Shown: positions 25,129 to 34,509, counted from the first letter of the stretch. The stretch: 64,000 nucleotides of DNA from Burkholderia glumae LMG 2196 = ATCC 33617 (GCF_000960995.1 NZ_CP009435.1:62001-126000), one strand, 5' to 3'. The notes: generated by a model from the sequence alone, not told the origin. Numbers and translations are program-made.

Positions 25129-25458
25129 ATGACACGCGATCTCGGCCTCGAAGAAGTGCTGAACGACGAACTGCGCGACGAGGCGTGGATCACGGGCCGC
25201 GCCATGTTCGGCGGCTGGGCCTGGCTTGCCGACGGCAACCTGCTCTGCGCGGCACGCCACGACGGCATGCTGGTGCGGCTCGGCAAGGGCAACGACGGCT
25301 GGGCGGTGGCCATGCCGGGCATCGAGCCGATGCGCAACGGCGGCCGGCCGATGACGGGCTGGGTCTGGGTCTCGCCGCAACGCTGCGCGCAGGATGCGCT
25401 GCGGCGGCGCCTGCTCGATGCGGCGCTCGCATTCGTGCGGACGCTGCCGCCGAAATGA
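25129..25458 (+). CDS. TfoX N-terminal domain protein
   Basis: The 109-residue protein matches the TfoX/Sxy N-terminal domain: RAMFGGWAWLADGNLLCAARHDGMLVRLGK, then PGIEPMRNGGRPMTGWVWVSP. TfoX controls natural competence in gamma-proteobacteria, but free-standing N-terminal-domain proteins like this are widespread and uncharacterised, so competence should not be assumed. AAGGAG lies eight bases before ATG 25129. It lies alone between a hypothetical gene and the PRC-barrel lipoprotein. Confidence 0.88.
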   Translation: MTRDLGLEEVLNDELRDEAWITGRAMFGGWAWLADGNLLCAARHDGMLVRLGKGNDGWAVAMPGIEPMRNGGRPMTGWVWVSPQRCAQDALRRRLLDAALAFVRTLPPK

Positions 25459-25659
25459 GCCGATGAGGCAGCCGGCGGCGCACCGCCGCCACATCGCGCG
25501 CCGGTCGCCGGATCGGCACAAGCAGGCGGCGGCGTCGATTTCGTCGACGCGGCGCACACACAGGGTACACTCTGACCCTGCGATGCCGTCGGCGGCATCG
25601 GCCATCAATCGCCGCAGCACCGCATCCGCGGCCTGCGCCGGCCCATGGAGTCCCAGTTG

Positions 25660-26637
25660 ATGAGCGGCGGCCTTACGCGTCTAGCAATCCGTTTCCCGAA
25701 ATTCGTCGCCTCCGCGGCGCCTCTCCTCACCGCGCTAGCCGCCACGCTTGCGCTGTCGGGTTGCGCGCTGTTCCAGGCGCCGCAGCGGCCCGCGCCGATC
25801 GTCGACGCGGCGGTCGAGACGCTCGACGAGGAGGGGCTGCCGGTCGCCATGCCGGAGCCCGCCTCCGAGGTCGAGGCCCCCGAGGACACCGACACCCAGA
25901 AAAAGCCGCGCCACGAGGCGCCGCGCCCGCGCGTGGTCAAGCGCCCGGCAGCGCCGCCGCCGCCACCACCGCCGCCGCCCCCGCCCCCGCCGCTGATCCA
26001 GACCCGCACGATCGAGCGCAACCAGGTGCACTCGCTGCTCGACAGCGAGGTGCGCCGCCGCGACGGCAAGATGATCGGCCGGGCCGTGGACATGATCGCG
26101 GACACGAGCGGCAAGCCGGACCGCATGATCGTCAACCTGCAAGGCTTCCTCGGCGTCGGCGACCGCAAGGTCAGCTTTCCGTGGCGGCTGTTCCGCTTCA
26201 CGCCGGGCGGCCGCGACCAGCCGATCCTGCTCGACGTGCCGTCCGGCACGCTGCCGGTTGCCGACCGTCCGAAGGCGGTGTCGCTGAGCGGCGCCTCGCA
26301 TGCAGGCGAGGCGCCGGGAACCATCGCGATGGTCGACGCCGACGTCGAGCGCAGCAACGGCAGCGCGGTCGGCCGCATCGTCGACGTGCTGATCGGTCGC
26401 GATGGGCAGCCACAGGCGGTCGTGCTCGACCTGGGCGGCCTCGTGAGTCCGGACCGGCGCACCATCGCCGCGAGCTGGTCGGCGCTGCGCTTCGTGCCGA
26501 AGGACAAGTCGCTGCGCGCGCTGCTCGACCTCTCCGAGGCGCAGCTGAAGGCGGCGCCGCCCTATGCGGCCGACAAACCGGTGATCGCCGTGTCGCCGCC
26601 GGCGAGCCAGGCGTCCAGCGCGGGAACCAGCCGATGA
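25660..26637 (+). CDS. proline-rich lipoprotein with PRC-barrel-like repeats
   Basis: The 325-residue protein has a hydrophobic signal ending in the lipobox LALSGC (Cys about residue 34), so it is predicted to be lipidated. An acidic stretch (EEGLPVAMPEPASEVEAPED) leads to an unbroken run of 13 prolines near residues 98-110. Two related domains follow, each like a PRC barrel: SEVRRRDGKMIGRAVDMIAD-x-SGKPDRMIVNLQGFLGVGDRKVSFPWRLFRF, and ADVERSNGSAVGRIVDVLIGRDGQPQAVVLDLGGL. PRC barrels mediate contacts or quinone/RNA-associated folds; the role here is unknown. ATG 25660 has GGAG nine bases upstream, although ATG 25645 is possible. Its stop overlaps the MFS gene. Confidence 0.85.
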   Translation: MSGGLTRLAIRFPKFVASAAPLLTALAATLALSGCALFQAPQRPAPIVDAAVETLDEEGLPVAMPEPASEVEAPEDTDTQKKPRHEAPRPRVVKRPAAPPPPPPPPPPPPPLIQTRTIERNQVHSLLDSEVRRRDGKMIGRAVDMIADTSGKPDRMIVNLQGFLGVGDRKVSFPWRLFRFTPGGRDQPILLDVPSGTLPVADRPKAVSLSGASHAGEAPGTIAMVDADVERSNGSAVGRIVDVLIGRDGQPQAVVLDLGGLVSPDRRTIAASWSALRFVPKDKSLRALLDLSEAQLKAAPPYAADKPVIAVSPPASQASSAGTSR

Positions 26638-27935
26638 CGGGAACCAATACGGTCAGCACCCGCAGCCTGCGCGCCCTCGACTGGGTCAACTTCTTCGTCG
26701 CGAACGTGCAGACGGGCTTCGGCCCCTTCATCGCCTCCTATCTCGCCTCGCACAAGTGGACGCAGGGCGAGATCGGCCTGGTGCTGTCGATCGGCACCAT
26801 CAGCGCGATGGTCAGCCAGGTGCCGGGCGGTGCCGCCGTCGACGCGCTGAAGAACAAGAAGGGCGCCGCGGCCTGGGCGATCATGGCGATCATCCTGTCG
26901 GCGGTGCTGCTCGCCGCCAGCCCGACCATCGTGCCGGTGATCGCGGCCGAGGTGTTCCACGGCTTCGCGAGCTGCATGCTGGTGCCCGCGATGGCGGCGA
27001 TCTCGTTCTCGCTGGTGGGCCGCGCGAACCTTGGCGACCGGCTCGGCCGCAACGCGCGCTGGGCCTCGATCGGCAGCGCGGTGGCCGCGGGCCTGATGGG
27101 GCTGACGGGCGAATACGTGTCGGCGCGCGCGGTGTTCTGGTTGACGGCCGCGCTCGCGCTGCCGGCGCTGGTCGCGCTCTCGATGATCCAGCCGACCCAC
27201 ACGGTCGCGCCGCCGCCGGGCAACCGCCCGCGCGAGGCGAGCGCCGACGGCGAGCCGCGAGAGACGATCCTCGATCTGCTGCGCGACCGGCGCATGCTGG
27301 TGTTCGCCGCCTGCGTGGTGCTGTTCCACCTGTCGAATGCGGCGATGCTGAACCTCGCGGCCGGCGAAGTGACGGCTGGCATGGGCGACAACGTGCAGCT
27401 CGTGATCGCGGCCTGCATCATCGTCCCGCAGGCGATCGTGGCGATGCTCTCGCCCTGGGTGGGCCGCTCCGCGCAGCGCTGGGGGCGCCGGCCGATCCTG
27501 CTGCTCGGCTTCTCGGCGCTGCCGGTACGCGCGCTGCTGTTCGCGGGCGTCAGCAGCCCGTACCTGCTGGTGCCGGTGCAGATGCTCGACGGCATCAGTG
27601 CGGCCGTGTTCGGCGTGATGCTGCCGCTGATCGCCGCCGACGTGGCGGGCGGCAAGGGCCGCTACAACCTCTGCATCGGCCTGTTCGGGCTCGCGGCCGG
27701 CATCGGCGCGACGCTGAGCACCTCGCTCGCCGGCTTCGCGGCCGACCATTTCGGCAACACCATGAGCTTCTTCGGACTCGCGGCGGCAGGCGCGCTCGCC
27801 GTGCTGCTGGTGGCACTGGCGATGCCGGAGACGCGCGACGCCGGGCTCGGTGAGAACCAGCCGGACACCCCGCCCGACGCGCCCGATTCGGCTGGCTCCA
27901 GCGACGCTGCCGGCAAGCCGCCGCGGGCCGCCTGA
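26634..27935 (+). CDS. major facilitator superfamily transporter
   Basis: The 433-residue protein has about twelve hydrophobic helices with a central charged loop (PPPGNRPREASADGEPRETILDLLRDRR) and an acidic, Pro/Ser-rich C-terminal tail. It fits the MFS_1 fold, with no recognised substrate signature. The start ATG 26634 overlaps the lipoprotein stop (ATGA), indicating translational coupling: a periplasmic or outer-leaflet lipoprotein and a transporter are made from one message. FUSC-type gene follows in 11 bases on the same strand, so all three may work in envelope or efflux function. Confidence 0.88.
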   Translation: MTGTNTVSTRSLRALDWVNFFVANVQTGFGPFIASYLASHKWTQGEIGLVLSIGTISAMVSQVPGGAAVDALKNKKGAAAWAIMAIILSAVLLAASPTIVPVIAAEVFHGFASCMLVPAMAAISFSLVGRANLGDRLGRNARWASIGSAVAAGLMGLTGEYVSARAVFWLTAALALPALVALSMIQPTHTVAPPPGNRPREASADGEPRETILDLLRDRRMLVFAACVVLFHLSNAAMLNLAAGEVTAGMGDNVQLVIAACIIVPQAIVAMLSPWVGRSAQRWGRRPILLLGFSALPVRALLFAGVSSPYLLVPVQMLDGISAAVFGVMLPLIAADVAGGKGRYNLCIGLFGLAAGIGATLSTSLAGFAADHFGNTMSFFGLAAAGALAVLLVALAMPETRDAGLGENQPDTPPDAPDSAGSSDAAGKPPRAA

Positions 27936-27946
27936 CGCGACGCACG

Positions 27947-28528
27947 ATGGACCCGATCCGCACGCTCGACGACACGCGCCGCGACATCCAGCAATCGCTG
28001 CTCGCGCTGTTCAAGGGCATGTCGCTGCGCGAGCGCGTCATGCAGGGCGCGATGATGGCGCTGCGGGCCGTGTGCGGCGCGTGCCTCGCCTACGGCATCG
28101 GCCACGCGCTGCATTCGGGGCAGGCGGTCTGGGCCGCGGTGACGGCCATCGCGGTCACCCAGCATCATTACTCGGACACGGTGAAGCTGTCGCGCGACCA
28201 GTTCGTCGGCGCGATGGTGGGCGGCGTGCTCGGCTTCGCCGGCGCCGCGCTCGGCAGCTCGACTTTCCCCGCGCAACTGCTCGTCTACGCCGCGGCGATC
28301 ACGGCGACGATCATGGCCTGCTGGTGCCTCGACGTAGGCAGCGCGGCACGCCTGGGCGGCGTGACCGCCACCATCGTGCTGCTGTTTCCCAGCAACGGCC
28401 CGCTGTGGGACATTCCGCTGATCCGGCTAGGCGAGGTCACGCTCGGCACGGTCTGTGCGCTGGTGGTCTGCGCGCTGCTGGCCTGGCTCGAGCGGCAGTG
28501 GCGCGGGCGCGGGCGACCCGACGCCTGA
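27947..28528 (+). CDS. FUSC-family inner-membrane protein (short)
   Basis: The 193-residue protein has four to five hydrophobic helices and the FUSC-type pattern: GHALHSGQAVWAAVTAIAVTQHHYSDTVKLSRDQFVGAMVGGVLGFAGAALG. Fusaric-acid resistance-type proteins are usually about 350-700 residues with two halves, so this is a half-size member, possibly of a distinct single-half subfamily. It is eleven bases downstream of the MFS gene, and likely in the same transcript. Substrate unknown. Confidence 0.8.
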   Translation: MDPIRTLDDTRRDIQQSLLALFKGMSLRERVMQGAMMALRAVCGACLAYGIGHALHSGQAVWAAVTAIAVTQHHYSDTVKLSRDQFVGAMVGGVLGFAGAALGSSTFPAQLLVYAAAITATIMACWCLDVGSAARLGGVTATIVLLFPSNGPLWDIPLIRLGEVTLGTVCALVVCALLAWLERQWRGRGRPDA

Positions 28529-28751
28529 GCATCGCCCGCGCGCCGCGCCCGAGGCGACACCGCCGCGCGGCCCGTCTCCACGGTCCGAACCGCCCGCACC
28601 GTCCAGGCCGCCCTCGCGCCGCCCGACACGCAGCATGCGCTTGTCGGTGCCAACCCGCCCGCTGACGCGGGCAGGGCTTTGGCGTACCGGCTTGGCGGCG
28701 ACGGCGTTCAGGCCGGCAGCGACCCCGGCGGGCGCCGCCCGCCGCCCTGCC

Positions 28752-29165
28752 TCACGGGCCGACCCGCAGCACCAAGCCGTTCCCGATCTGCACCAGCAGA
28801 TAGTCGCCGCCGACGCCGACCCAGTGGTAGCCGCGCGGCGGCGGCGCGAGATGGTAGTCGCGCCAGTCGTCGATGACGTATTGACGGTCCCAGTATTCGC
28901 GCGGAAGCCGGTCGCCGCGGCGCCAGTCGCGATGGCCTTCGATGAAGCCGCCGGGCGGCTCGGCGCGCGGCCCGCCCGGCGGATGGCCGGCCGGGCCGCC
29001 ATGGCCGAGACGCGGCGGATGGTGATGAGCCGGCCCTCCCGGCCCCTCGGGACCGCCCGGGCCGGGGCCGTGGTCGCCGCCAGGCGGCGGCTGCTGCGCG
29101 AAGGCGAGCGGCGATCCGAGCGAACCGGCCAGCAGCAACGCGAGCAGCAAGCGAGACGTCTTCAT
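28752..29165 (-). CDS. RcnB family periplasmic protein
   Basis: The 137-residue secreted protein has a Sec signal (LLLALLLAGSLGSPLAFA), a Gly/Pro/His-rich linker (GGPAHHHPPRLGHGGPAGHPP), and the RcnB repeat region DWRRGDRLPREYWDRQYVIDDWRDYHLAPPPRGYHWV. RcnB in E. coli helps nickel/cobalt homeostasis; many other members are of unknown role. Histidine-rich linker may bind metal. It is convergent with the FUSC gene, with 223 bases between stops holding no clear signal. Confidence 0.85.
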   Translation of the reverse strand: MKTSRLLLALLLAGSLGSPLAFAQQPPPGGDHGPGPGGPEGPGGPAHHHPPRLGHGGPAGHPPGGPRAEPPGGFIEGHRDWRRGDRLPREYWDRQYVIDDWRDYHLAPPPRGYHWVGVGGDYLLVQIGNGLVLRVGP

Positions 29166-29307
29166 GTGTTTTCCCCCAGATCCAGATTAGCCGGCCGATC
29201 CGGCGGCCGGCTCGACGAGACTAGCATGCGGACCGCCGCGAGCCCATCGCGACGCGCATCGTCGGGCGCGAGTCGCGCCCTGCCCCGCCGGGCGGGCGGC
29301 GGCCCCT

Positions 29308-31098
29308 TCAGGCCGCCTGCTGCTGGAACTGGATCCGGTGCAGATGCGCGTAGAGCCCGCCGCGGCGCAGCAGTTCCTCGTGACTGCCCTCCTCGGCGAT
29401 CCGGCCGGCCTCGAGCACGAGAATCCGGTCCGCGCGCTCGATGGTCGAGAGCCGGTGCGCGATCACGAGCGTGGTGCGCCCTTCCATCAGCCGCTCGAGC
29501 GCGGCCTGCACGTGGCGCTCGGACTCCGAGTCGAGCGCCGAGGTGGCCTCGTCGAGGATCAGGATCGGTGCGTCCTTGTAGATCGCGCGCGCGATCGCGA
29601 GCCGCTGGCGCTGGCCGCCCGACAGGCGCATGCCGTTGCCGCCGACCAGCGTGTCGATCCCGTTCGGCATCGCCGCCACCGTGTCGGCCAGGTTCGCGGC
29701 CTCGAGCGCGGCCTGCACGCGCTCGCGATCGGGCGTGACGCCATAGGCGACGTTCGCGGCGATCGTGTCGTTGAACAGCACGACGTCCTGGCTGACCATC
29801 GCGATCTGGTCGCGCAGGTCGTGGACGTCGTAGTCGCCGACCGGCACGCCGTCGACGAGGATCGCTCCGCCGGTCGGATCGAAGAAGCGCGGCAGCAGGT
29901 TCACGAGCGTCGACTTGCCGCCGCCCGACGGGCCGGCCAGCGCCACCATCTCGCCCGGCGCGACCTTGAACGCGATGCGGTCGAGCGTCGGCCGCTCGCT
30001 CGCGCCGTAGTCGAACGACACGTTGCGGTATTCGACCTCGCCGCGCGCATGCGCGATGCGCCGCCCGCCGCCCTTCGGCTCGACCGGCTCGTCGATCAAG
30101 CCGAAGATCAGCTCGGCCGCGGTCATGCCGCGCTGCAGCGGCTGGTTCACGTCGATCAGGTGCTTGAGCGGCGAGATCACCAGCAGCATGGACGTGACGA
30201 ACGCGACGAAGCCGCCCACCGTGGTCTGATCGTTGGCCGACTGCACGACGGCGATGGTGATCACGATCGCCAGCGCGATCGAGGCGAGGAACTGCGTGAT
30301 CGGCTGCGCGAGCCCGCCCGAGATGGTCATGCGCATCGCGTAGCCGCGCAGGCGCTTGCTCATCTCCGTGAAGCGGTTGATCTCGTAGGCTTCGCCGTTG
30401 TGGATCTTCACCACCTTGTAGCCGCCTACGGTCTCCTCGACGATGTACGACAGCTCGTTGGTGAGCGTCTGATGCTCGCGGTTCAGGCGGCGCAGGCGCC
30501 GGTTGATCTTGCTGACGAGCCAGCCGATCCCCGGCAGGATCACCGCGACGATCAGCGTGAGCCGCCAGTTCAGGTAGAACAGATAGGCGAGCAGGAACAG
30601 CACCGTCATCGAGTCACGCACCAGCGTGACCATCACCCCGGTCAGCACGCCGAGGATCTGGTTGACCTCGAACACGACCGCGTTGATCACGGTGCTGGCC
30701 GTTTCCCGCATGAAGAACGACGCGCTGGTGTGGATCATGCGCTCGAACATCTCCAGGCGCAGCTTCAGCAGGACGCGGTTCGAAACGTAGTTGAGCAGGT
30801 AGTTCGAGGCGTATTGCGCGAAGCCGCGCACCAGGGCCAGCCCGATGATCGCGGCCGGCACCAGCCACTTCGCCTTCTCGTTGCTGTGCGCGCCGAACCC
30901 GCGGTCGAGCAGCGGCTTGAGCAGCGCCGGAATCCCCGCCTCGGTCGCGGCGACGATGCCCATCGAGAGGATCGCCAGCGCGAGGATGCCGACCAGCGGC
31001 TTGATGTAGGGCCACAGGCGCCGCAGCACCGCCCGCGGCGAAGTGGCCGCGCCCGGGCCGATCGACTTGCGGAGTGTGTTCTGTGTTTCCAAGGACAA
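29308..31098 (-). CDS. msbA: MsbA-type lipid A flippase (ABC exporter)
   Basis: The 596-residue half-transporter joins a six-helix ABC transmembrane domain to a nucleotide-binding domain. Walker A GPSGGGKSTL, signature LSGGQRQRLAIARA, Walker B ILILDEATSALDSE and the switch His (VIAHRLST) are all intact. This is MsbA, which flips lipid A-core across the inner membrane, consistent with adjacent lipopolysaccharide glycosyltransferases. The start is a TTG at 31098: GGAG lies six bases upstream and the next residues (SLETQNTLRKSIGPG) match family N-termini. The waaE-like gene diverges 195 bases away. Confidence 0.93.
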   Translation of the reverse strand: MSLETQNTLRKSIGPGAATSPRAVLRRLWPYIKPLVGILALAILSMGIVAATEAGIPALLKPLLDRGFGAHSNEKAKWLVPAAIIGLALVRGFAQYASNYLLNYVSNRVLLKLRLEMFERMIHTSASFFMRETASTVINAVVFEVNQILGVLTGVMVTLVRDSMTVLFLLAYLFYLNWRLTLIVAVILPGIGWLVSKINRRLRRLNREHQTLTNELSYIVEETVGGYKVVKIHNGEAYEINRFTEMSKRLRGYAMRMTISGGLAQPITQFLASIALAIVITIAVVQSANDQTTVGGFVAFVTSMLLVISPLKHLIDVNQPLQRGMTAAELIFGLIDEPVEPKGGGRRIAHARGEVEYRNVSFDYGASERPTLDRIAFKVAPGEMVALAGPSGGGKSTLVNLLPRFFDPTGGAILVDGVPVGDYDVHDLRDQIAMVSQDVVLFNDTIAANVAYGVTPDRERVQAALEAANLADTVAAMPNGIDTLVGGNGMRLSGGQRQRLAIARAIYKDAPILILDEATSALDSESERHVQAALERLMEGRTTLVIAHRLSTIERADRILVLEAGRIAEEGSHEELLRRGGLYAHLHRIQFQQQAA

Positions 31099-31251
31099 TC
31101 TTTCTCCAGGGTGGCGCGATGCCGGATGGCGACGCGGCACGGTGCCCGACGGCGAGGCGTCGCACGTCAAAATGGCGGAACATTATAGCGCCTGCCCTCC
31201 GTGCCACCTCAGGCCGGCCGGCCGCGCACCGCCGCCGCGCAAGCGGACGGG

Positions 31252-31257
31252 TATACT
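31252..31257 (+). promoter_or_regulatory. -10 element of the waaE-like gene
   Basis: TATACT lies about 40 bases before the ATG at 31294, in the divergent msbA gap. No -35 was evident. Confidence 0.35.
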
Positions 31258-31293
31258 CTCGCGCACCTCCTGCCCCGCTCATCGTTTCCTCGC

Positions 31294-32058
31294 ATGGCCG
31301 AACCCACCCTAGGCGTGGCGCTGATCGCGCTGAACGCCGCCGCCCGCCTGCCCGACTGTCTCGCCGCACTCGGTTTCGCCGACGAAGTCGTCGTGGTGGA
31401 CGGCGGCAGCACCGATGCGACCGTCGAGATCGCGCGTGCGCACGGTGCGCGCGTCCTGATCGAGCGCGAATGGCCCGGTTTCGGCCCGCAAAAGAATCGC
31501 GCGATCGCGCAGCTGTCCACCGACTGGATCCTCTCGCTCGACACCGACGAAGTCGTCACGCCGGAGCTGGCCGCGTCGATCCGCGCCGCGATCCGCGCGC
31601 CCGCCGCCGACATCTACGCGCTCGACCGGCTGTCGAGCTTCTGCGGCACCTGGATTCGCCACAGCGGCTGGTATCCGGACTGGATCGCGCGCCTGTTCCG
31701 GCGCGGCACCGCGCGCTTCTCCGACGATCTGGTGCACGAGCGGCTGATCTACGACGGCCCGACCGCACGGCTGACGGGCAAGCTGCTGCACTACTCCTAC
31801 GAGGATTTCGAAACGGTGCTGCGCAAGCTCGACAGCTACTCGAGCGCGGGCGCGCGGCAGCGCCACGCGGCCGGCCAGCGCGGCGGCTTCGGCAAGGCGC
31901 TCGGGCGCGGCCTGTGGGCCTTCGTGCGCACCTATCTGCTGCGGCGCGGCTTCCTCGACGGCCGCGCCGGCTTCATGATCGCGGTGTTCAACGCGGAAAC
32001 CGTCTATTACCGGTTTCTCAAGCTCGGGGCGCAGGCACGCCGCGGGCCGCACGCCTGA
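31294..32058 (+). CDS. lipopolysaccharide core glycosyltransferase, family 2 (WaaE/KdtX-like)
   Basis: The 254-residue GT-A enzyme begins PTLGVALIALNAAARLPDCL and has the UDP-sugar site VVVDGGSTDAT. The DxD-like LSLDTDE (about residue 88) and the motif EREWPGFGPQKNRAIA match the WaaE/KdtX family that adds a beta-linked sugar to heptose in the LPS inner core. ATG 31294 follows a -10 element. Its position next to msbA fits a core-oligosaccharide role. The precise sugar donor is unknown. Confidence 0.88.
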   Translation: MAEPTLGVALIALNAAARLPDCLAALGFADEVVVVDGGSTDATVEIARAHGARVLIEREWPGFGPQKNRAIAQLSTDWILSLDTDEVVTPELAASIRAAIRAPAADIYALDRLSSFCGTWIRHSGWYPDWIARLFRRGTARFSDDLVHERLIYDGPTARLTGKLLHYSYEDFETVLRKLDSYSSAGARQRHAAGQRGGFGKALGRGLWAFVRTYLLRRGFLDGRAGFMIAVFNAETVYYRFLKLGAQARRGPHA

Positions 32059-32179
32059 CGCGCCGCGCCGCCCGTGAAAGCGAGGCAAGCGGCCCGGGTA
32101 CAATGCGGGCCACCGTCACGCGCATCGGGCCGCGCCGTTCACCCGGGTCTCCCGTCCTCCGTTTCCGAAGCCGATCACC

Positions 32180-33022
32180 ATGTTCTCCATCATCATCCCG
32201 ACCTGGAACAACCTGCCGTATCTGCAATGCGTGGTCGCGAGCCTGCGCCGCCATTCCGCTTACGAGCATCAGATCATCGTCCACGTCAACGACGGCTCGG
32301 ACGGCACGCTCGACTGGGTCAGGCAGGCGGGCATCGAGCACACCGCGTCGCCCGCCAACATCGGCATCTGTCACGCGGTCAACCTCGCGGCGGCGCGCGC
32401 CACGCGCGACTACGTGGTCTACATGAACGACGACATGGCGGTCTGCCCCGGCTGGGACACCGCGCTCGTCGAACGCGCCGCGGCCATGCCGACCGATCTG
32501 TTCATGCTGTCGGGCACGATGGTCGAACCGGTCGATACCGGCAACCCCTGCGTGGTGGTGCGCGACTTCGGCCGCGACGCGGCGGCGCTCGATCTCGACG
32601 CGCTCGCGGCCGCCACCCCGGGCCTGCGGCGCGCCGACTGGCTCGGCGCCACCTGGCCGCCGACGCTGGTGCGCCGCGACTGGTGGCACCGCGTGGGCGG
32701 CTACAGCAGCGAGCTGAGCCCGGGCATGAGCAGCGACAACGATCTGTCGATGAAGATGTGGGACGCCGGCTGCCGGATCTTCATCGGCGTCGGCGACAGC
32801 CTCGTCTATCACTTCCAGCAGAAAAGCACGGGCAAGGTGGTCAAGAACGACGGCCGCCGCCAGTTCCTCAACAAGTGGGGCATGACGCAGGCGACCTTCG
32901 ACCGCTTCTACCTGCGCCGCGGCCAGCCGCTCGGCACCACGCTCGCGCTCGACGAGCCGGCCGTCGAAGGGCGTCTCAAGCGCGCGCTGCTGCGTTCGCG
33001 GATCAAGCGCGCGCTCTCCTGA
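32180..33022 (+). CDS. glycosyltransferase, family 2
   Basis: The 280-residue protein opens FSIIIPTWNNLPYLQCVVAS and has the GT-A nucleotide-sugar site HVNDGSDGTLDWVR and the acidic YMNDDMAV metal motif. The C-terminal half (GGYSSELSPGMSSDNDLSMKMWDAGCRIFIGV) matches GT2 family members acting in cell-surface polysaccharide assembly. It follows the waaE-like gene by 121 bases. The acceptor is likely LPS core or O-antigen by context; this is not proven by the sequence. Confidence 0.85.
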   Translation: MFSIIIPTWNNLPYLQCVVASLRRHSAYEHQIIVHVNDGSDGTLDWVRQAGIEHTASPANIGICHAVNLAAARATRDYVVYMNDDMAVCPGWDTALVERAAAMPTDLFMLSGTMVEPVDTGNPCVVVRDFGRDAAALDLDALAAATPGLRRADWLGATWPPTLVRRDWWHRVGGYSSELSPGMSSDNDLSMKMWDAGCRIFIGVGDSLVYHFQQKSTGKVVKNDGRRQFLNKWGMTQATFDRFYLRRGQPLGTTLALDEPAVEGRLKRALLRSRIKRALS

Positions 33023-33137
33023 GGCGTCGGTCCGAGCACCGCCCGCTGCCCGCACGGCGGGGGTTGCGCGGCGGCAACACAGCACCGCGCTACGCCCGTG
33101 TCGCTCGCCGATTTGGCTCGCCCGCCGGTCGGTCGCG

Positions 33138-33143
33138 TATACT
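33138..33143 (+). promoter_or_regulatory. -10 element upstream of the ligase gene
   Basis: TATACT within CGTATACTCCGCAC, about 90 bases before the ligase ATG and similar to the element upstream of the waaE-like gene. No -35 seen. Confidence 0.3.
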
Positions 33144-33228
33144 CCGCACGTCGTCGCCAGGGCGCGCGCCGTATTCGCGGCCGATCGCGCCAGGGCGGGC
33201 CCCTTTCAATCTCGTTGATCCCCTGCCG

Positions 33229-34509
33229 ATGTCATCGTTTGCCCCGCCCGTTTCCCGGCGCCTGACGGCCGCTCGCGTGCTCGCCGTCGCCGCGCTGTGC
33301 ATGGTGCCCGTCTCCACCGCGCTCACCAACGTCTTTTGCGCGCTGTTCGCGGTGGCGGCGCTGAGCGCGCCCGAATTCTGGCGAGGCCTGCCGAAGCTGC
33401 TGCGCCAGCCGGCCGCGCTCGCCGCGCTGCTGTTGCTCGCGGCGCTGACGGCGAGCATCGCCTACTCGGTCGCGCCGCCCCGCGCGGCCTGGGAGTGGGT
33501 GATGAAATACGACAAGCTGCTGATAGTGCCGTTCGCGATCCAGGTGTTCCGCAACGCGACGCCGAACTGGCGCGCGATCACGCGCTGGAGCCTGTTCTCG
33601 ACGCTGGTCCTGATCCTGCTGCTGTCCACCACCAACTACCTCGGCCTGACCGCGATCGGACCGGCGCACCGGATCGAGCTGCCGCTGTCGCGCGCCTGGG
33701 TGTTCAAGAACCACATCGCGGCGGGGATGTTCGGCGCACTGCTGTTCTATCAGGCGGCCGACATGATGCTCGCGGCCGGCTCGACGCGGGCGCGGCTCGT
33801 GTTCGGCGCGATCGCCGCGCTCTCGCTCGTGGACGTGTTCGTGATGCTGCAGGGCCGCACCGGACAGCTGATCGCGCTGCTGCTGATCGCCGTGATCGGG
33901 CTGCGCACGTTCGGCGCGGCGCGCCGGCGCTCGCCGCGGCTGGCCGCGCTGACCGTCGCGCTGTTCGTGGCGGTGGCGGCCGCGCTCGGCGCCACGCTGG
34001 CCACGCTGCACGGCGGACGCCTGATGCAGGTGAGCACCGAGATCAAGCAGTACGAACAGAGCGACGCGGTGACCTCGAGCGGCCTGCGCCTGGACTGGTA
34101 CAAGCGCGCGCTCCACTTATACGCGGCCCGGCCGCTCATCGGCTACGGTGCGGGCGGCCTCGGCGTCGAATTCCAGAAACTGTCGGCCGGCAAGACGCTC
34201 GCCGATGCCACGCTGACCGAGAATCCGCACAACGAATACCTGCTGATGGCCGTGCAGCTCGGCACGCTCGGCCTCGTGCTGTTCGTCAACCTGCTGGTGC
34301 GGATCGGCACCGGCAGCCGGACGCTCGACGCGCGCTCGCGGCATCTGCTGCTCTGCTGGCTGGCGATCTTCGCGATCGGCAGCCTGGCGAATTCGCTGCT
34401 GCTCGACTTCGCCGAAGGGCACATGCTGGTGCTGCTGGCCGGGATCCTGATCGGCTGCGGATGGCGGACGGACGGCACGGCGCAGCACACCGCGACGGCG
34501 CGCGCGTAA
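33229..34509 (+). CDS. O-antigen ligase-like membrane protein (WaaL/Wzy_C)
   Basis: The 426-residue protein has ten or more hydrophobic helices and a large periplasmic loop near residues 265-340. The Wzy_C region reads SGLRLDWYKRALHLYAARPL followed by IGYGAGGLG and ENPHNEYLLMAVQLGTLGLV, the signature of O-antigen ligases and polymerases. WaaL joins undecaprenyl-linked O-antigen to lipid A-core in the periplasm; Wzy-type polymerases share the domain, so a polymerase is possible. The surrounding core glycosyltransferases favour the ligase. ATG 33229 was preferred for its position. Confidence 0.85.
   Translation: MSSFAPPVSRRLTAARVLAVAALCMVPVSTALTNVFCALFAVAALSAPEFWRGLPKLLRQPAALAALLLLAALTASIAYSVAPPRAAWEWVMKYDKLLIVPFAIQVFRNATPNWRAITRWSLFSTLVLILLLSTTNYLGLTAIGPAHRIELPLSRAWVFKNHIAAGMFGALLFYQAADMMLAAGSTRARLVFGAIAALSLVDVFVMLQGRTGQLIALLLIAVIGLRTFGAARRRSPRLAALTVALFVAVAAALGATLATLHGGRLMQVSTEIKQYEQSDAVTSSGLRLDWYKRALHLYAARPLIGYGAGGLGVEFQKLSAGKTLADATLTENPHNEYLLMAVQLGTLGLVLFVNLLVRIGTGSRTLDARSRHLLLCWLAIFAIGSLANSLLLDFAEGHMLVLLAGILIGCGWRTDGTAQHTATARA

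Noticed and set aside
25760..26120. Poly-Gly frame on the minus strand over the PRC-barrel lipoprotein
   Set aside because: It is the antisense of the 13-proline run (CCG/CCC repeated), not a protein.
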